DNA of 64,000 nucleotides from Centropus unirufus (GCA_013397695.1 VYZI01000043.1:997015-1061014), one strand, 5' to 3'. Positions 26,901 to 39,639 are shown, numbered from the stretch's first letter. The notes: generated by a model from the sequence alone, not told the origin. Numbers and translations are program-made.

Positions 26901-29651
26901 TCCTGAGCGGTACCCACTGGGGAGAGAAGCTGCTAGAAGCAACACAATTCATGGGCTCAGCTGCTCTTTAGAGAAAGGACAACCTGTATGGGAAAGAGTC
27001 TGCAAGTCTGCTGCCATCTCTGCTGAAGAGCAGGCCACCAGACACTAGAGCTACCTTTATCCAGGCACTTGGATACATTCTGAGTCCAACACTGCTGTGG
27101 GTATTTGTACTCATTTGTTAAGTGTTACAAAATCTTCCACACACACTTCCAGAGAGAAACATCATCGCTACAGAGAGCGCTCCCTGTTTCTGTGTTACAT
27201 GGAGCTGCATTGCCATGCATCCCCGAAAACACAGCCAGAGATCGACGAATTTCTGCCTCACGCTCCCTTCAACCCGAAATTATCTCAAAAGAAGCAACTT
27301 TTAATTCTCATTGGCAATTTTATTTCTCCTACCGCGTTCACCTCTCTGTTCATGTGACACCAAGATTAAACACACACAGATGTGATACCACCAGGTGATA
27401 AACACTGTCGTCCTGTCAAACACAGCAAAGCTCACTCCTGTGCTTGTGATCATGATCCAACCACCTTGCTGATGCTCACAGAGCTCTGTCTCAAGTCCTC
27501 TGCAACTCCCAGCTCAATAAAACCCAACACACCCATGGCAACAACGCGTTCCGAAACCGCTCTCCTCAGCTCTGCTGAGGCCCATCAACAGCTTCCAGCA
27601 GCGCTGAAGGGACTGAGCACCGGCCAACAGAAATGGAGCCACTGGCGTTCCCAGTTGCTGTAAGGGGGTTTTCTCACTACTCTACCCGTGCAATACACCA
27701 GTCGGGACAATTACTTAACATCTATGTAAGACTCAGAAAAGTTGCAGCTCTAAAACTAAGTGCCCATTGTTCTGTCAGTCACGGGAAATAGAGGTCTAAC
27801 AGATAAATCCCCCCAAATTCGAAAGCGTTCATTATTATTGAATCAAAACAGTTTTCAGAAATCTTATGGAGCTCTAGGAACACTAAACCCCCCTGAACTC
27901 TGACGTGTTTCTCAGGAAGGGCAAAACTGAGAAATCTCGGCTGCTTCTGCTGCCCGCTGACACAGTGGCTGCTGCTGCTCAGCCACGAGTTCCCACCTCT
28001 TCTCTTTACCCCTCCTTAGACTCAGTATATTCATGTTCTGTTTTCTTCATCTGTTGGTCTTATTTTCTCCCTCTCAAACACATTATTTCCTTCGCTTCTT
28101 CCTGCATCCATTTTTTCTCACTATCATGCCTCCTTCCTCCTCTGACAAAAAAGATGAGAAACTCCCTCTATTTCAACACCACCCTTCAGATCCACTGGTA
28201 TGAACCAGTTTGAAACCTATTCATTAACCACACAATATTACTCCTTGCTTCTAGGAATGGTAGGAATAAGACCAACAGCAATTGTGATGCCTTCGTTTTG
28301 CAAACATAAATGAAAGTCTTTAGACAAAGCAGTCTTTGAGAAACAACAAAAAACCACATGGCCAAAATAAGTCAAAGCATAAGACATCATGGTAACTGCA
28401 GATGTGACTTCTACCTATCCTCATCATTTACTGTCACCATGACTCCCTCAATAATTCATTTAAATCCTCAGCCTTTTACACTGAAATAAAGTCTTTGACA
28501 CATAGCACATCCGGTCTCCAACCCCCAGGATCAGCACAGCTACCTGCTCCCCTCAGGCATCCATGTATTTAAAACCTCCAGGAAAGGCAAGCTTTATTAA
28601 CGATCTTGGAGCCCCTATTTATACATTTCCTCAAAGTAGGACACATGACTGCATCCCTGTGACACCTCTGTGGAAATAAAGGTTAACAGAAAAAAAAAAA
28701 AAGAAAAATTAAAAAGAGAAAATATAACCACGAAGGGCATTACAGAAAAGGAATGAGGGAACAAAGCCTCTACACATACACCTATCCATCATCAGTGAGT
28801 TTCAAGAACAATTTCTAATTCTTGTCATGATAAAACCCATATTCATTTCACAGGAGTATTTAAAAAAAAACAAACAAAAAAATGTACAGGAAAATTCCAA
28901 GTTGTAGCAATGGGTTAAAATGCGTTTTACAAGCGACTTGTTAACTGAAACTAAGGTAAATACAATAGAGAGGCCATTATGCCAGTGCGCTAATAGAATT
29001 ACTTGAAAGGACAGAAGCAGGTAAGTCGACTGACACTTAAGGATAAGTAATGACCTTTAAAAGTTGCATTTATAAAAGAATCAAGCAAGAACTGTGAAAC
29101 GCATGAAGTACACGGGTTTTTATTCAGCCTTCATCATTTACACAAAACCACAGTATGAAATTCCTACAACCAGTGCAATTTGACATTTCAGCAAAGAGGC
29201 TGTTTCACTAGATACACTATTTAAAGCAATCTGTTAATAATATAACCCAAGAATTGGTCTTTGCACCTACTTTCAGGTTCACGAAATAAGAGTACATTAA
29301 AATACTCATTTTGGATGAGCCAATATAGCATTCACAATGTAACTTTGCAGCATGATGATGATTTGCTCTGCTGAACTATCAGACTGGCCAGCAAACAGGA
29401 ACAGTAGATACAGACTGAAGTATAAGCCCCCAAACGGTTGTAGATCATGTGCCTTTCCCTGAGACACAAGTCTCAGAAGCTCTAGCGTGTATTCCTACAG
29501 CATTGCAGAGACATGGAATTCCAAAAAGACTGATAGGTAAATTAAAGAGGGAAAGAGGGAAAATTTTGCTTTTATGTGGTCTTAATTCAAATTAAATGTT
29601 CATTTATCCGCATTACAGTGCAGACAGGGAATAAAAAAATAGCATTGACAT

Positions 29652-29765
29652 GACTGAGGCTTTGAGCAACCTGATGCAGTGGCAGATGTCCCTGCCCATG
29701 CCAGGGGGCTGGAACTCGAGGATCTATCTACAAGGTCTCTTCCAACCCAAACCATTCTATGATTG
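29652..29765 (+). mobile_element. CR1 LINE 3' tail fragment
   Basis: The sequence GAGGCTTTGAGCAACCTGAT, then GTCCCTGCCCATGCCAGGGG, GGAACTCGAGGATCTA and CTTCCAACCCAAACCATTCT followed by ATGATT is the last ~110 bases of CR1. The fragment is heavily 5'-truncated and antisense to ZFYVE9. Confidence 0.9.
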
Positions 29766-32700
29766 GTTTTCTGGGCCTATCTTAACCACGTAACTTTTGT
29801 GTCTGCTCCACTTTACAAAGAAAACTCAGTCACAGTCTCAGTAACACCAATAAGAAGAGAATTTATGTACTGAGAAGTGTTCAGTTACTATTGTTTTTCA
29901 GATGTTGTCTCTTTAATCTGATCTCCTACAGAAATGAAGATGATGGGATTCTTAACTTACTATTTTTTGTGCTCATCTTTTCCAAAAAAATACATGTTCG
30001 TGAAAATTAGTATCCGCACAGTAAAAACAAATCCAAATCCCTGTCCTCCAAAGTAAAAGCAAGCTGCTATATGTATTTTTGGCAGCAACCTGCTGGGCAA
30101 TCAATACCCACACAGTGCTGGAAAAAAAACAGAATTATGGTGTTATGTGAGAAAGCTGGGGTTACTGCAGAGGGGGAGGGAAGGGAAGAGAAATGAAGGG
30201 GCAAAAAGGACTTAAATCTACAGAAAAACAAGTTCCTTTCATTCCAGTGATGGTAGAACATGCTTACCAATAGATTATCTCAAAGCACTTGGGCACATGT
30301 AACATCAGATGCAAGTTACACTATAAAACTCATTCAATGCACCTTCTGATTCAAAACAAAACACAGTTCTGCTCTCTCCAGCTCTTGTAAGAATATCTCT
30401 GCTGCTTACAAAATCTCTCACAAATTCTAAAGAATCATGGGTGGAAAGTAAGTCATAGCCATCAGGAATGCATTGGGATTTACATTCCCACTGTTTCTGC
30501 TAGAGTGACAAGAGCTCCTTTCTCCCGGGACCAGCCCACTGCACTGAGTCCGCTCCAGAACCACCAAGATCTTTGAGTTCTGGCTTAATCAAGCCCAGTT
30601 CTCTGATCTCAGTCTTGCATGATGCCAGGTAACACACTCCCTGGATCTGTGATGTCCTGAAGTGACAGCTCAGCATTATCCCTACTCAACAGTTAGTGGA
30701 ACTGCCACACATCGAGATCCAAGACACAGGCTCTTCTCTTTGATACTCTGCTTACTTAAGAACCCACCAGCACCAGACATCCACTCCTCCTCTGCAATAG
30801 ATCACTGAGGCGCTCTCGCCTGTCCTTCTCTACAGTGTAAGCAGAAAAGGCAAAGGTGCTACCCTTTCAGTCACTTCACTTCCCAATCTGGTGTAGAAAC
30901 AAAATTAATTTGGTTTTAATTGATAAGCAAAGTCCAGAACTTGAAGAAGGGACAGAAATTTGATTCTGCCAGGCATCTTCAGCAGGCGCCTGGGGCAGGG
31001 ATTGCCTAAGTCACCAGAGAGGAGCAGAATCTACCCCAGAGATACAGGATGTGTGGCACACCCAGGATCAGAATGAGATCCGAGCCCAACACAGACAAGA
31101 GGAATCTAGATCATCAGGAACTGGGCCCCACATTCTATTGCTAATGACACCTTTCCTAAACCTTCCTCTTAAAATCCAACAATTCAAAACATCAAAAAAA
31201 TAAACAAAACCTAAAAAAAATTAAAACAAAATAATACAAAACAAATTTAAAAAATAAACAAAGCTGTTGAAGAAGAAAAGGGAACAGATAAAAGAAGTTT
31301 CATTGTCCTGATTAAAATAAATGTAACAAAAGTACAGTAAATAATAACTAAGAAAAAAAAAACTCACTGATCTGAAAATATCAGCAATTTTTGTCCTGTA
31401 GAATAAAAAACTCCCAATAAAGTGAGAGGCAAAACAACAAGCAATAAATTTTATGCATATCTGCATGATTTGCCAGTTTTTCTTGACTTTATAACAACTA
31501 CATACACGATACATTCATAGTTTCAAATGCCTTGGCCTTTGTTTTAGTGATCCTAAATAAATCACCTAGATCACACTTGGAGTGCAAACAGGTAAGTCAA
31601 GATGTACGGTGAGTTCAAAGCAGAGCTTTGACATGACAAAACTGAATCTGGAAACAGAAATGCTCCTCTAATAGTCAGTGTCATCCAAAGATAAAGAAGC
31701 TATTACACAATTTAGAAAGCTCTTTGATCTGCTTCTTACACTGAACATCACTAACACCTTTCAAGTTCATCATACTAGTATTTATGCCCCATGTCTGTTC
31801 CTCCACTGATAATCTTCTATGGATTTTTGATGTGTTTCTCCCATGTTACCTCCCCAAATAAAAAATTTAAACTTCGAGCTAAATGAGTGTTGTAATCAGA
31901 ACATGTGCATAACAACTGAGTTATTTGTAAAAACAGGCTTCTGTGTGTCATGGGAATAAACACAAACTTTCATACAACAGTAATATTAAATATTGCAAGA
32001 ATCCACAAGCAGGGCTGGCAGGTATTACTAGGGCAGCTACAGCTCGTCTGTAATTGATAGAGCACATGTGAATCTCTGATAGGAGTATGGCCTAATTTCA
32101 AGTTATCACCTGATAGGAAATGACCTTTGAATCCTTTATACACTGGGAAGAGGGAAGGACAGGCTCCTCCCAGCTAATACTTCACTGACAGAAGGACAGG
32201 CATCACCTTCAAACATACAACTAAACATTTTGCCTCTTTATGCAGGCCCACACCTGCTCTTTGGCAAAACTGCAGCACCAGAAGTCGATAAGTAAGACCC
32301 ACAATAAAACATTACCAGGAAGTATAGTCATCATTTGGCAGGCAGCATATCTTTGCTTTCCTTGAGAAAATCCCTCCGTTAAGAGTCAGAAAAGTCTCCA
32401 AACCCTTCCAGCATCTCTGATGATGCCTAATTCCACTGCCACGAATGAAGAAGAGCTGGGGAGCAGCCCTAAAATAGTTACCAAACTGAAACCTACAACA
32501 CACAAGTATTTTCATACACAGATAACAGCAGAAAAAAAATACCAGCTTTGTCTGCATTATGTTTTCTTCTAACCACACAAACACCAGTTAAGCTCAAGCC
32601 AGGCCAAAACCCAGGAAGATCCTAGCAAAGACACATTAGTGGATTTTTTAATACAGAAAGCCCTACCCTAAACCAGCATCCAGCATCACTACCCAAAGTA

Positions 32701-32770
32701 TCAGTTGATGTCTCAAGCCTCCACTAGAAAGCTTTCCACCCTGTTTCTATGTTGGAACCAAACCGGTAGC

Positions 32771-33118
32771 AGTACTGTGTCCAGTTCTGCAATCCTCAAC
32801 ATAAGGAGGATATGGAACTATTGGAATGGGTTCAGAGGAGACTACGAAGATGATTCAAGGGCTGGAGCACCTCTGCTATGAAGACAGGCTAATTAGATTA
32901 GACATTAGGAAGAAACTGTTCACTATGAGGGTGGTGAGGCACTGGCACAGGTTGCCCAGGGAAGCTGTGGATGTCCCATCCCTGGAGGTGTTCAAGGCCA
33001 GGCTGGATGGGGCTTTGAGCAGCCTGATCTGGTGGGAGGTGCCCCTGCCCATGGCAGCAGGGTTGGAGCTTGAAGATCTTTAAGGTCCTTTCCAATCGAA
33101 ACCACTCCAATTCTAGGA
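32771..33118 (+). mobile_element. CR1 LINE 3' fragment with internal deletion
   Basis: It begins with the CR1 block AGTACTGTGTCCAGTTCTG, continues AACATAAGGAGGATATGGAA, AGGGCTGGAGCACCTCTGCT and ATGAAGACAGGCT, then jumps directly to GATTAGACATTAGGAAGAAA and the usual 3' end (GTTGCCCAGGGAAGCTGTGG, CTGGTGGGAGGTGCCCCTGC, TTCCAATCGAAACC). The part of CR1 that normally lies between the two blocks is absent, indicating an internal deletion. It accounts for the 85-codon open frame at 32826-33083. Confidence 0.92.
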
Positions 33119-35613
33119 AATCCAACATTTCAAGAAACAATCTAATCCAATCATTTTAAGAAAAATTATCAACTGGCAACACCACTTCCAATTGTGAAGC
33201 ACCACTCAACTCCATCATGCAATCAATCTCTCAAAAAAAATCAAGCTTCCTGTTGATATGAAAGCAGGGAGAGGAGCAGTATAGAAAACAGAAGTAAAAT
33301 AAATACCAGCAGCATACAGTACAATTCTTGATAGAAAAATCTAGACAGTCCTAGCAGAGCATACCAGATGCTTCTGGACCTTCAGCTTATCCACATAAAC
33401 AACCGGTACTATGGTGACCCCACTAACTCATAAGTTCCATTTGTAACTTCAGTTGTCATCAAAATAACAAACACAAGTAATATTAACAAAGAAAACAAGA
33501 CAAAGCTATTTATATATTCTATATACAGCAGAGACAGAACAGAGAGGGTACAGCCACTAGCATTATCTGCACACCATTCAATGCGAAGTTTAGTAATTGC
33601 TTCCCCATAACATGGAGACAAATTAAATGGCAATGCAAATAGAAATCCAGCTCTGAAGACCATGCTTGCATTTGCCCAGCACACAGTGGACACATGTGAG
33701 AAGTTTCCTGTGTGGACACCAAAATTTCAAAACAACAAATGGTCAGACTGCCAAATATGGACATTTCCAAATTATCAAATTTTACATGGAAGCAAGACAA
33801 TGTTGAAGTTTCTCTAAGATCTCTCCTCACTGGCTTTTATAACTAAGACAACTCTTGCCTTTATTTATACTGAGACTGAAGATATCACACAAGCTATCCA
33901 GAGAGCTCTCTATCTCCATGCTTTCTAAAACAGAGAATATCCACAGACTGTGACTCCACACTTGTTTTTTCACATAATTTGCACTCAGCCATTTACTCTT
34001 GACTATATATTGCTCACCAACATAAAAAGCTTTGTAACTTCTAGTATAATTGTAGACACATTTCTCCCTGGTTCACAAAAGCAACAGGAGGGAAAACTGA
34101 GCATCTCTGTTCATTTCAAAGTCCAAAATCCCATCAAGGATCACAAAGAGAGCTCTATAAGAGGCCACCTTTCAAAATTTTCAATCACATTTAAAAAAAA
34201 AAACAAACACTAGCCTTTACATAAAACCTTCAAAGTAGTCTCTGAATATACTGGCGCCCTCCAACAGTGTTGTGGAAAAGATCGCTGATTCATCAGCACG
34301 CAGACTAACCATGCACTGAAACTATTATCCCCCACCTGGTTGCCTGTCGAGAAACTCACTTTTATTTGGAAGATTCTCAGCTTAGTGCATCCAAAAGATT
34401 TTTTTGTCTGATCAGCAAAACATGAATACATAACTTCTTTCTAAAATCTATCTCTTCTTGGACAACTCTGCCCCAAATATCCAAAAGCAAAATTTCACTC
34501 TAATTTTTAGGAAAACAATTTTTTATTGGCAGCCTGTAACCCAGCTGATAAAGCCAGCACAGCTAGCAACAGGCAACAACAGATATTAAGAGCTTATGAT
34601 TCTTTGGCCACAAGTTTTAATACTGTATCTTTGTTCAGTCGCTACCTTTGTTCCCGGAGACAATCCCAGTCAGACGTTATGGCAAACTGAAAAAAAAAAC
34701 CCAACTGTATTTCATCTCAGTCTTAGCCCCAGGCCTCAAATCCCGAAATGAGCGTTTGAAAGTATTTAATCCCCAGCTTAACAACCGACTCGAAGTTAAC
34801 ACACAAAAATAACAGCCAATATCAGGACGCAGCACTGCAGCTTTGGGGTGGTTTTCTTCCATTTTCACACACTAAAGAAGATTCCATCAAGTAATGGACA
34901 GTGAGAGCATCAATCAGCATGTCAGAGCGTGGTAACCTGGCAGGTGTAGGTGAGGGTTTGAATCAGATTTAGAAGATTTTAGGTCCTTATTCAGCTTCCA
35001 TTTCAGATTCCCCAAAAGTGTGAAGAGATTTTTAATTTTGCCCCTCTTGGATCAAGGAAACTGTTCTCTTCATTTCTATCACATGCCATAATTTTATGAA
35101 AAGAAGCACGCTACTGGGGTCAAGCAGTAACAAAGGATTTTGATGTTGTTTCAGCCACTGAAGGTGCATCTAAAGTCTGGATTCGCTCCATGCAATCAAA
35201 AATTATTTGCTAATAAAAGTTTACTATGTTTTAAAACACTGCCTAGTCAGTAAAATGCTGCTTAAAGAATAATGAAAAAAAATATTCAAGTAAAGCGCCT
35301 TTTAAATTATTATTATTTCACCTTTTTATACTGGCCCCCTTCCAGTTTTGGATTCATCCTAGAGTGGAATATTGAGGGGAGTGCTATTCAGAAATTCTAA
35401 TCCAACGCACCCCTACTTAATAAAAACATCGCTGGAATTTGAGATTCCACATTCAGCCAACTTCTAATATTTGAACTGAATTAAAATACGTGTAAACATT
35501 AAACTCGCTGAGAAAAAAAAAACCCATACCTCTGTCAGAAAGCGATCAGGACCCTTTGGCCCAGAGCTGAACAAGACAGCGAACAGGAAAACGCCAAGTC
35601 CATCAGTCCCCAC

Positions 35614-35808
35614 CTGCCACCCGCGGCGAGCGGGACACGGGCAGCGCTCAGCCGCCCTCCATCTCCCGCACCGACCGGACCGCAACATTCCCGAGCGAGC
35701 GGCGAAGCCAGCCCTGCAGAGCCCCGGCCGCCGGGGGTGCCGGCTGCTCCCGCGGGAGGCGCGGACACAGCTCCGCGGAACCGGGGAGGTTATAAAACGC
35801 ATCCCGCC
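35614..35808 (-). promoter_or_regulatory. ZFYVE9: Candidate ZFYVE9 first non-coding exon and CpG-rich promoter, left of gap
   Basis: This strongly GC- and CpG-rich DNA lies upstream of the first coding exon of ZFYVE9 on the correct strand. On the minus strand GGGTGGCAG is followed by gtgggga, a plausible donor with the last exonic base at 35614. No ATG-initiated frame matching SARA is present, consistent with a 5' UTR exon. A TTTATAA-like motif on the minus strand lies at about 35790 but is probably not a functional TATA box. The transcription start may lie in the adjacent gap. This is inferred from position and composition only. Confidence 0.5.
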
Positions 35809-36446
35809 NNNNNNNNNNNNNNNNNNNNNNNNNNNNNNNNNNNNNNNNNNNNNNNNNNNNNNNNNNNNNNNNNNNNNNNNNNNNNNNNNNNNNNNNNNNN
35901 NNNNNNNNNNNNNNNNNNNNNNNNNNNNNNNNNNNNNNNNNNNNNNNNNNNNNNNNNNNNNNNNNNNNNNNNNNNNNNNNNNNNNNNNNNNNNNNNNNNN
36001 NNNNNNNNNNNNNNNNNNNNNNNNNNNNNNNNNNNNNNNNNNNNNNNNNNNNNNNNNNNNNNNNNNNNNNNNNNNNNNNNNNNNNNNNNNNNNNNNNNNN
36101 NNNNNNNNNNNNNNNNNNNNNNNNNNNNNNNNNNNNNNNNNNNNNNNNNNNNNNNNNNNNNNNNNNNNNNNNNNNNNNNNNNNNNNNNNNNNNNNNNNNN
36201 NNNNNNNNNNNNNNNNNNNNNNNNNNNNNNNNNNNNNNNNNNNNNNNNNNNNNNNNNNNNNNNNNNNNNNNNNNNNNNNNNNNNNNNNNNNNNNNNNNNN
36301 NNNNNNNNNNNNNNNNNNNNNNNNNNNNNNNNNNNNNNNNNNNNNNNNNNNNNNNNNNNNNNNNNNNNNNNNNNNNNNNNNNNNNNNNNNNNNNNNNNNN
36401 NNNNNNNNNNNNNNNNNNNNNNNNNNNNNNNNNNNNNNNNNNNNNN
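35809..36446. other. Assembly gap (638 N) inside the CpG-rich region
   Basis: Both flanks are extremely GC-rich, typical of promoter sequence that short-read assemblies of bird genomes lose. Long open frames reading across it (up to 436 codons) are artefacts. The ZFYVE9 transcription start is probably in or next to it. Confidence 0.99.
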
Positions 36447-37060
36447 GCACCCGCACCCCGCGGGGCCCTCCCAGCCTGCGGGGCAGCAGCCGGGCCGTCC
36501 CGCACCCGCAGGCTCAGGGATGCACGCACGGACACACTCGGACACGCGCACAAGCACGTGCCGGGCGGCTGCGTTCGGCCGAGGGAGGGACCCCGCGCCG
36601 GCTGCCCCCGCGCCCCGCGGGCGGCGGATGAGCTGCGGGAGCCGCTCGTGTCGCGCCCCGCATGCCGTCACACCGGAGAGGGGCGCCCTGCCGTGGGGCA
36701 GCCACGGCCGCCCCCGCCACCCCCATGGGGCGCACGGGCGCTCGGAGCTGCCCGCCCGAGGGCACGTTAACTCTGCGGAGCAAGAGTCCGGGAAAAAGGA
36801 AAAAAAGAAAAAAAAAAAAAAAAAGGCAGACTCTTTCCCCAAGGGAAAGGCCTCGCAGCGCCGGAGGCGAACCGGCAGGCTGTGCCCAGCCGTGGCGATG
36901 CGCCCGGAGCCCCGCAGGCTGAGGAGCTGCGCCCATGGCGGGAGCCGCTCTCGCCTGGCTCTGGCGCTCAAGGAACTGCCACCGGCCCGCGGGTGGGCAC
37001 AGAGCGGCAGCTCCCGTGGCATCGCCTCAGGAGCCCCCTGCCTTTAACCCGCCCTCCCGC
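36447..37060. promoter_or_regulatory. CpG-rich promoter region, right of gap
   Basis: The sequence is GC-rich with frequent CG dinucleotides, such as CGGGCGGCTGCG and CCCGCGGGCGGCGG. It contains a CACGTG E-box at about 36556 and an A-rich purine tract at about 36792-36824. Overlapping open frames on both strands (for example 36558-36770 and 36514-36936) reflect high GC and few stops rather than genes; none resembles a known protein. It could act as the upstream part of the ZFYVE9 promoter or support divergent non-coding transcription. Confidence 0.6.
36792..36824 (+). repeat. A-rich purine tract inside the CpG-rich region
   Basis: GGAAAAAGG, then AAAAAAG and an uninterrupted A-run of about 17 bases, surrounded by very GC-rich DNA. 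It produces poly-lysine or poly-phenylalanine in spurious frames. Confidence 0.85.
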
Positions 37061-37800
37061 CTCAGCACACGCACACACACCGTTCTCAGGGACCCCCGCC
37101 TCAGTGCACACACACACACTTGCCTCGGGGACCCCCCCCACCTCAGCGCACACACACATAACCCTGCCTCGGGGACACCCCTGCCTTCACAAACCTCTGC
37201 CTCAAAACTCCCTCCAGCCTCAGGAACCACCCCCCGGCTCTCAATTCTGGACCCCCTTGCCTCAGGAACCCCTCTCCTCAAGACCTCCCATACCACACGA
37301 TCCCTCCCATCCCAGGGGATAACCCCCGCCTGAGGAACCCCCTGCCTCAGGGAACCCCTGTCTTAGGATTCCCTGCCTCCAGACCCTACCTTGTTGCAGA
37401 CACACACACCACCCTGCCTCAGGAACCTCTCACCCCAAGACCCCCAAGTCTCAAAAGAAACCCTGCCTTGGGACCCCCTACCCCTGCCTCAGGACCCCCT
37501 CCACCTCAGCAACCCCCAACTATGGGAACCTCAGGGATCTCCTATCCTGGGACAATCCCCTGCCTCTGGACCCCAACCCCACCTCAATAAACCCTGCCCA
37601 AGGATACCCCCACCTTGAGACACAGTCCCTACCCCATCCCCCCCCCCCCCCCAAGACCCTCCCAGTGTCAGGAAACCCCAGCCTCATGACCCCCCTCCTC
37701 AGGGACCCCTTGCCTCAGGACCCTCCCAGGTACAGAATCTCTTCCCCCTTGCCTCAGGAAGCTCTCACCTCAGGGACGCCCTCAGGAATGCCTCATCCCG
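37025..37800. repeat. C-rich degenerate repeat field (CCTGCCTCAGGAACCCC-like units)
   Basis: About 775 bases are almost free of G-runs on the plus strand and built from variants of CCCTGCCTCAGGAACCCC, at irregular spacing of roughly 15-30 bases. The first part (about 37061-37185) holds three larger units of about 40 bases, each with CCTCAG, then a CACACACA stretch, then a CTCGGGGACCCC-like block. A run of 15 C lies at 37638-37652. The minus strand is correspondingly G-rich. Open frames within it are Pro/Leu/Thr-rich and repetitive on both strands and are not considered genes. It is probably a decayed GC-rich minisatellite. Confidence 0.8.
37638..37652 (+). repeat. Poly(C) run, 15 bases
   Basis: Uninterrupted C run within the C-rich repeat field; on the minus strand it is flanked by further short G-runs. 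Confidence 0.9.
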
Positions 37801-39639
37801 CACTGGAGAAAGGGGAAAGAGGGAAAATCCGCTGTCCCCTCACCTTTAAGCTGCGCTCTGGCCTCCCAGCTACAGCTGAGCACCATTGTCAGGAGACAGG
37901 GAAAGGTGTGTGTGGTGCTGCTAATGCAGCGGCACCACCATTCCCGCTTCCCAGGTCTTCCTGCTTGCAGGGTATCAGTTTCTAGCAGGTCTGGCTTCTC
38001 CACTAACTTCCTACATGAGGTGGTGAATATGGTGTAATAGGCCCGCCCTGGTGATAAAAGTCTAGGCCTACTTGCTCCAAGAGCAACAGCCCATCACACT
38101 TGAAATGGAAGTGAAGCACTTAATGTTTATTCATTGATTCTGGTAGAACTACGTGCTTTTCAAGCAGAAAAATACAAGATACTCCAAATCAACTGAATCA
38201 TCAATCCATGGGCAAAGCGCTGAGGAGATAAAAAATGCTAATCCATCATAGCTGGTCACAGCATGTTAATGGAGATGGAATTTATTTTCTCCCATAAAGT
38301 GTTCCCAGTTAACCCCAACCTGCTATCTCTTTAGCAATTAGAGAGGCCATGCTTGTGAAGCACAGATGAGTTCAGATCAGTTCAGTACAGAATTACTATC
38401 CTCCAAACAATTCTTACGAAACACCTCAGACTGCTGAACACACAATGTGCCTGACAAACAGAAAAGGAAAACAATTAAAGCGTGAGCAGTGTAACACTTC
38501 ACACCCTCTGGCCAAATACATGCAAGCGTACAGGTTTGCCATCTACCCATGTCTCACAGAGGTGTATCGCTACCATAATTTGGTTCTACTTTAATCCCTT
38601 TGCATACAGCTATTCATTGGAAAGCCTTCTTGCCAAACACTGAGAGTTTTCACCTGAAGGATATCATAATTGGCTGTTTTGCAAGCAGGCCACCTCATGA
38701 AAGCATGCAAAAAAGGAGTTAGGAGCAATGGGAAGCATCTCTGTGAGTGAAGGTGATGGGATGTCTCCTGCTCTGTCACTCGGCATCTGTATGTATCTGG
38801 GATGCCGTATGACTTTTCCCAATTAAGGTATGCCTAGAGGAGCAGAAACTCAGCAAAACTGAGGTCGCTGCTCCAGGCAGTTGTGGTGCCAGACACCAGA
38901 GCTGAAAGCGGGGAGACTGTCCGTCCTGTGTTCTCCATGTGCTCGCTCTGCTAGCGTCCAAACAGGAAACACTTGGGTATGGATAGTGAGAAACACTACT
39001 ACAAAACAAATCGATAATTTTGATGCCTAGCACCAGCAAGGCTGTTAAACATGGGCCATGACCCTTTACTTAGCACATTCAGTGCAAGTGTCTGAGTTAC
39101 AAGTTCTCTTAAGTATCTTCAGCTTTTCCATGTACGGCAGCCTTATCTCAGTGAGCCTCCACAGTGTTGTGATAACAAATCATGCCACGTTGTACCCACA
39201 TGACAGCATGGACATTCAGAAATGACTTTACCACCTCTTTTCTCAAATCTTTTGCCATCTTTGCCCAGCTCTTTATGAGAAGGTATCAAGGAAGAGACAT
39301 GAAGAAGAGCATATGGCAGAAGAAACTCCAACTTGCAAAAGGCAGGCAGGGAGAAAAAACGTGAGAAGACCAGACTTTAAAAGGTGAGGAGAAGCTATGA
39401 AATGCCTTAGTTGAAGTGAGCAGCAGAGTTACAGAGTCAATACAAAGATGTGTATTTGTAGCAATTTCTGTACGCCAGGACTGAGGATTTATGGGCAATT
39501 GATATGGGATTCCAAATGGTGCAAGAGTAATCCATGAACAACAGAGTTTGTGGACAAGTAGGATTTTTTTAACTACTTTGTGAAACTGGGAGAAGCTTGG
39601 GGGAAAGGAAAAAGCTTAGTAATGGCTTCAGTCTGTTAC
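37801..39639. other. Intergenic DNA, nothing recognised
   Basis: The sequence passes from the C-rich repeat to ordinary AT-rich DNA. No exon, RNA gene or repeat was recognised. Small open frames overlap on opposite strands. Confidence 0.6.

Larger units (their letters stand above)
15411..35613 (-). other. ZFYVE9: Inferred long first intron of ZFYVE9 (about 20 kb)
   Basis: If the first exon is at the CpG-rich region, this whole stretch is 5' UTR intron. It is AT-rich, with homopolymer runs (for example A-runs at 19643-19656 and 23925-23945), an ATA run at 18731-18749, and CR1 fragments at 29.65 and 32.77 kb. Many short open frames are scattered over it, none recognised. Additional non-coding 5' exons could be hidden here and could not be identified by eye. 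Confidence 0.55.

Noticed and set aside
32826..33083. 85-codon open frame
   Set aside because: It lies inside a CR1 3' fragment, and the opposite-strand frame there is likewise repeat-derived.
35464..37047. Very long open frames across the CpG-rich region (up to 436 codons, both strands)
   Set aside because: Most of each frame is N from the assembly gap; the rest is GC-rich DNA with few stops and no known protein similarity.
36882..37985. Pro-rich open frames in the C-rich repeat field
   Set aside because: They are translations of a repetitive low-complexity sequence, open on several frames and both strands.
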